Assembly (NCBI RefSeq): GCF_007827045.1
Contig: NZ_RPFW01000013.1
Location: forward strand, 1 to 64,000
Direction of reading: 5' to 3'
DNA: 64,000 nt
Origin: Trebonia kvetii
GTDB taxonomy: Bacteria > Actinomycetota > Actinomycetes > Streptosporangiales > Streptosporangiaceae
Part shown: piece after piece, positions 60,970 to 64,000 of the stretch
How the letters are laid out: each line of letters begins with the position of its first letter
Position numbering within the stretch: position 1 is the stretch's first letter
The notes under the pieces: generated by a model
The model's input: only the letters and a program-made list of their open reading frames with translations
Told to the model about the DNA's origin: nothing
Databases searched by the model: none
Position numbers and translations under genes: made by a program

Positions 60970-61608
60970 CTACCGCTGGCCTAGCCATCCCGCATAAGAC
61001 CGGGATTCATCCAGGCCGGGTTCCGTGCGACCGGGCAGGGCCTGGGCGAACACCAGCGTGGCGGCGGCCTCGATTTCGCTGCGCAGCAGATCGGCGGGGC
61101 CGGTCGCCTCGAACCCCAGCGTCCACCAGTCCTGGCCGCACGTGCGGACCTCAGTGAGTTCCACCTCGCACTCCGGCTTCTGGCCCAGCCTCGCGGCGGC
61201 CGCCACGATCTGCCGGCTGGCCGATGAGAACCGGATGATGCGCCGCCTTTTGCGTACCTTCCTCCAGCCGGCCTGGTCGCCTCCGTCTTGGCTGGGAAGG
61301 CCGAAGGGAAAGGACCACTTCTGCCAGCCTTCCATGAGCCCGCGGGCGCGGCCCGCCACCTGAAGGACTCCCGGGCTCCCTAGGTAGGCCTTCACCTCCA
61401 ATGCCCTGCCCCTGCGGATCTTCACCGACAGCCCGGGCAACGACGGATCCACCAGGTAGGTGTCCTCGCGTGATTCCATTCTGGCGGGGAACCGCCCGAA
61501 CCATCGAGCCACCCCGGCCTGCAGTTGGCCTGGGAAGATCCACCGCACCTCGAGGCTGCGGACTGCGGCGGTTACCGGGCTCTGCGGCGGTTCAGCCGTC
61601 ATCGTCAT
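60970..61608 (-). CDS. CYTH-like hypothetical protein
   Basis: A 212-residue protein that resembles the triphosphate-tunnel (CYTH) fold in its alternating strands and charged pattern: EVRWIFPGQL, the basic-acidic ESREDTYLVDP, LSVKIRRGRALEVKAYLG, and later WWTLGFEATG. The classical ExExK opening is not clear (EVRW), so activity on triphosphates is uncertain. ATG 61608 has CAGGAG just upstream; the longer frame from 61635 has none. Single gene, no partner. Confidence 0.6.
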   Translation of the reverse strand: MTMTAEPPQSPVTAAVRSLEVRWIFPGQLQAGVARWFGRFPARMESREDTYLVDPSLPGLSVKIRRGRALEVKAYLGSPGVLQVAGRARGLMEGWQKWSFPFGLPSQDGGDQAGWRKVRKRRRIIRFSSASRQIVAAAARLGQKPECEVELTEVRTCGQDWWTLGFEATGPADLLRSEIEAAATLVFAQALPGRTEPGLDESRSYAGWLGQR

Positions 61609-62069
61609 ACGCTCCTGACGCTGGCCGGCGGCCAACCCGGGCGCTGCCCCCGCATGCCTGCGTTTGCGTCAGGCCAGCCAGGCGCTGCCCGGGCCCTGCG
61701 GACACTCCATGATGATTCCCGCCGGCCGCGAGCAGAGATCATCCTTCCCGGGTGATGTCCCTTTCGCCATCGGCGCCTCACGCTGGCCAAGCAGGAGCGC
61801 ACGAGAAGCAGTGCCAGGTCTTTGAGTGTCCGGGGAGCGCTCGTGGCCCGGAGCTCGGCGGGGTGGATGGTCAGCAAGGGTGGTGGCGCCGGACCGCCAC
61901 GGCCAGCGGCTGGTATCCGTGGGGACCGTGTGTCAGCGAGCGGCAGTGGGCACGGTCCCTACTACCGGGGCCGATCCCGGCAACCCCGGTAGCAGGGACA
62001 GCTACGACCTGGACCTGGATGTCTTCATTCCTACGACTAACGGCAACTCCCCTGGTGAAAGGAGCACGG
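61609..62069. other. Intergenic, no gene seen
   Basis: Frames present are extensions of the downstream membrane-protein frame or antisense. No motifs. Promoter of the 62070 gene is expected near 61990-62040. Confidence 0.4.
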
Positions 62070-62318
62070 ATGGTACTCGCGGCTGCATCATCTTCTTATC
62101 CGCTCTTGAACATTTTCTGGACGATTGTCGAGGTCTTCCTGTGGGTGATCTGGTTCTGGGTCCTGATCACGGTGTTCATCGACATCTTCCGCAGCCCTGA
62201 CCTGTCCGGCTTGGCCAAGGCCCTGTGGTTCCTGTTCGTGCTGTTCATCCCGCTCATCGGCGTGCTGGTCTACCTGATCGCCCGCGGCGGCTCGATGCAC
62301 CAGCGATCGGTCTGGTAG
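62070..62318 (+). CDS. Small membrane protein, PLDc_N type
   Basis: An 82-residue protein with two transmembrane helices: SYPLLNIFWTIVEVFLWVIWF continuing into VLITVFIDIFRS, then LAKALWFLFVLFIPLIGVLVYLIARG. The WFLFVLFIPLIGVLVYLIARG end is the hallmark of PLDc_N/phospholipase D-nuclease N-terminal domain proteins; the SHOCT tail sometimes attached is absent. ATG with GAAAGGAG upstream. Role unknown, at the cytoplasmic membrane. Confidence 0.8.
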   Translation: MVLAAASSSYPLLNIFWTIVEVFLWVIWFWVLITVFIDIFRSPDLSGLAKALWFLFVLFIPLIGVLVYLIARGGSMHQRSVW

Positions 62319-62565
62319 GTCCCGCACCAGGACCAGCCTGCCGCGGTCACGTCCAGCCAGCCAGTTGACCGCGGCGTTGGGCGTATAACCGGTCCCGCGC
62401 CCCACCGCCCCAGCCGCCCCGTGCCGCACGACAGGGAGGCCGGCAGCCCGCCCGCAGATCGGCCGAGACGACAGCGGCATCGGCGCACAACCGTACGCCA
62501 GGCCTCCCAGACCACGACGGCCACTATGCCGGGCCCAGGCACCGCACCCGATCCGCGGGCCGGAG
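62319..62565. other. Intergenic leading into maturase debris
   Basis: No gene. Likely contains further decayed parts of the radical-SAM gene that begins to be recognisable at about 62566. Confidence 0.35.
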
Positions 62566-63207
62566 TTGGGCGCGACGTTCATCCAGTACGGCCGGTTCCT
62601 GATCGACGTGTTCCAGGAATGGGTGCGACGCGACATTGGTGCCGTGTACGTGCAGATGTTCGTACGGCACTGGCCAACCGGTATGGCGCGGGCGGCGGGA
62701 TGTGCGTGCACGCCGAGACCTGCGGCAGCCAGGGCGGTCTGGAGCACACCGGTGACCTGTACTCCTGCGACCATTAGGTCGAGCCGGGCTACCTGCCGGG
62801 CAACATCAAGGACAAGCACATGCTGGAGCTGATCGTCTTGCCCCGGCAGCGGCAGTTCGGCCGCGACAAGCGCGACACCCTGACCCGGTACTGCCGGAAC
62901 TGCGACGTCCGGTTCGCCTGCAACGGCGGCTGCCCCAAGACCGGTTCGCTGTCTCCCCCTACGGGGAGCCCGGCCAGCACTACCTGTGCCCCGGCTACAA
63001 GCAGTTCTTCCGTCACGTCGCCCAGCCGATGGACGCCATGGCCGCCTGCTGCGCGCCGGCCGGGCACCCGCCGACCTGATGGCGGCCTACGCGGCACAGG
63101 ACTCCCGGCGCGGCCGCCACGACCTCTGCCCCTTGCCCCTGCGGCAGCGGCCGCCAATGGAAACGCTGCCGCGGCGCACCCCCCTGTCCCGGCCACCGCC
63201 GTCTGAG
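62566..63207 (+). pseudogene. Decayed anaerobic sulfatase-maturating-type radical SAM/SPASM enzyme
   Basis: Successive frames reproduce one protein. FIQYGRFLIDVFQEWVRRDIG is followed, in another frame, by GGMCVHAETCG and HTGDLYSCDH, where a TAG (62775) replaces the expected codon before VEPGY. Then come HMLELIVLPRQRQFGRDKRDTL, CRNCDVRFACNGGCPK, and after another shift SPYGEPGQHYLCPGYKQFFRHV. The SPASM cysteines are recognisable, but the radical-SAM CxxxCxxC domain is gone. At least three frame breaks and one stop. Non-functional. Confidence 0.75.
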
Positions 63208-63639
63208 ATCGCAGATGTCCAGGGATGTCCTGTGCTAATGCGCTCTATCCCGTGCCGCTCGCCCGGTATGCGCCGGCCGCCGCAAGCATCAAGACCATCC
63301 CTGCGGGGTGGCCGTCGGCTAGTCCTGGTTCCAGCAGCTCGCCCAGCCCCTGGTCTAGCATCAGAGCCAATCCCCTGAGGGATGGGGAGCTCTCGTGCCC
63401 GCTTACAGGGATCCTCATTATCAGTGGCTTTCGGCTGGGCCGATGTTCCAGGCTCGTCGCCCTACGCCGGTAGCTGGCTGTGGGTTGTCAGCAGTCAGGA
63501 CCCTGCTTGCGAAGGTGGTGGCCGCGACCGAAGGACCTGCGCCTGCACACTGCCGGTTGCCCTGAATGACCGTGCGTGACCCTTCTGACGGGCACGTGCC
63601 GGGCGTGGTTCGAGCTCCTGGCTGCATCGCCCTAGCGGA
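63208..63639. other. Intergenic, no gene seen
   Basis: Short frames only, no motifs. It follows the maturase pseudogene and leads to the regulatory sites at 63640. Confidence 0.4.
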
Positions 63640-63655
63640 TTTCACCTAGGTGAAA
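63640..63655. promoter_or_regulatory. 16-base perfect palindrome
   Basis: TTTCACCTAGGTGAAA, 118 bases before the start of the terminal gene; a likely dimeric regulator site. Confidence 0.55.
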
Positions 63656-63690
63656 CGGCGCGGCGGGTGATGCATGCCCGCCCTGCCTGG

Positions 63691-63727
63691 GGGTAAGCCT
63701 AACGTGCCTGTGGGTAGGCCTTACGTG
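63691..63727. promoter_or_regulatory. Direct repeat GGGTARGCCTWACGTG
   Basis: GGGTAAGCCTAACGTG (63691-63706) and GGGTAGGCCTTACGTG (63712-63727), 21 bases apart, two helical turns. Together with the palindrome this forms a compact control region for the gene at 63774. Confidence 0.55.
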
Positions 63728-63773
63728 GTGATGGACGCGCTCGTTCATCGGACAACCCGACCGGGGAGATTCC

Positions 63774-64000
63774 ATGGCCGACAACAACCAGATGCTTCTT
63801 TACGCCGCGGCGTATGACACTGTCGATGCCGCACTGGCAGACATGGTTGCCGTCGAGCAGCTGCACAAGGACGAGATGATCGGCAAGTACGACGCTGCCG
63901 TGATCGATCAGCAGGACGGCAAACCCCACATCGTCAAGCGGATGGACCGCTCGCGCATGCGTGCCATCCCTGAGATGTTCGGGGGCGGGACGCTGCCTCG
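63774..64000 (+). CDS. DUF1269-like protein, incomplete at window end
   Basis: The first 75 codons of a gene cut by the window edge. The peptide MADNNQMLLYAAAYDTVDAALADM, then VEQLHKDEMIGKYDAAVIDQQDGKP, then RSRMRAIPEMFGGG follows the ferredoxin-like first half of DUF1269/DUF6325-type proteins, which carry a glycine-rich membrane-hairpin in their second half. GGGGAG precedes the ATG. No function known; family members are often stress-induced. Confidence 0.65.
   Translation, partial: MADNNQMLLYAAAYDTVDAALADMVAVEQLHKDEMIGKYDAAVIDQQDGKPHIVKRMDRSRMRAIPEMFGGGTLP

Overview
The window is a high-GC actinobacterial chromosome segment, most likely from a filamentous sporulating actinomycete. Supporting signs are a complete conservon (cvnABCD type), a SAM methyltransferase of the DUF574 family with DUF397 and XRE/DUF5753 partners, paired bacterial dynamin-like GTPases, DnaE2 with its DUF6504 partner, frequent GTG starts and tight ATGA/GTGA overlaps. 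No rRNA, complete prophage or CRISPR array was seen. One tRNA-Arg(TCT) is present.

Layout. 1-5.2 kb: a FAD-monooxygenase remnant, a MacB/FtsX-type ABC exporter, a PPOX flavoprotein, a small basic ORF and dodecin. 5.6-9.4 kb: debris (an integrase::LuxR chimera and a P450 remnant) around a membrane spermidine-synthase-like protein, then vapBC with its operator and tRNA-Arg. 9.7-15.5 kb: a STAND/TPR protein, then a minus-strand APC permease-nucleotidyltransferase-metallophosphoesterase operon. 15.9-19.0 kb: the conservon. 19.1-22.8 kb: an NrtR-like Nudix regulator, a VWA protein, a divergent PurA-like enzyme and a VOC protein, with paired operator sites at the front. 22.9-27.4 kb: a deleted two-component system, then a DUF574/DUF397/XRE/DUF397/anti-sigma-type ATPase group. 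27.4-31.3 kb: nucleoside hydrolase, GlyA and an epoxide hydrolase.

31.5-37.5 kb: the DUF6504-dnaE2 pair (dnaE2 carries a repetitive insertion) and cysG. 37.8-41.8 kb: two coupled dynamin-like GTPases. 41.8-52.4 kb: one long minus-strand operon, running from a LysR gene through FAD oxidoreductase, split aconitase X, an IlvD/Edd dehydratase and a Liv-type ABC importer. It looks like an uptake-plus-dehydration route for an unidentified small acid. 52.4-53.2 kb: a mini-ORF with a hairpin and an ISAs1 fragment joined to a gene fragment. 53.3-59.7 kb: a beta-lactamase-like hydrolase, a soluble trypsin/PDZ protease, a lipoprotein-like protein, a P-loop kinase, an SSB paralogue behind DnaA-box-like repeats, and a membrane GGDEF protein.

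59.7-64 kb is gene-poor and decaying. It holds a 16-bp iteron-like array, a truncated K+ channel, a CYTH-like protein, a PLDc_N-type membrane protein, a frameshifted radical-SAM maturase pseudogene, and the start of a DUF1269-like gene behind a palindrome and direct repeats.

The most unusual items are the Nudix-VWA-PurA-like cassette with its operator pair, and the AcnX/IlvD/FAD/Liv catabolic operon. All family calls were made by eye from translated sequence, without database searches.
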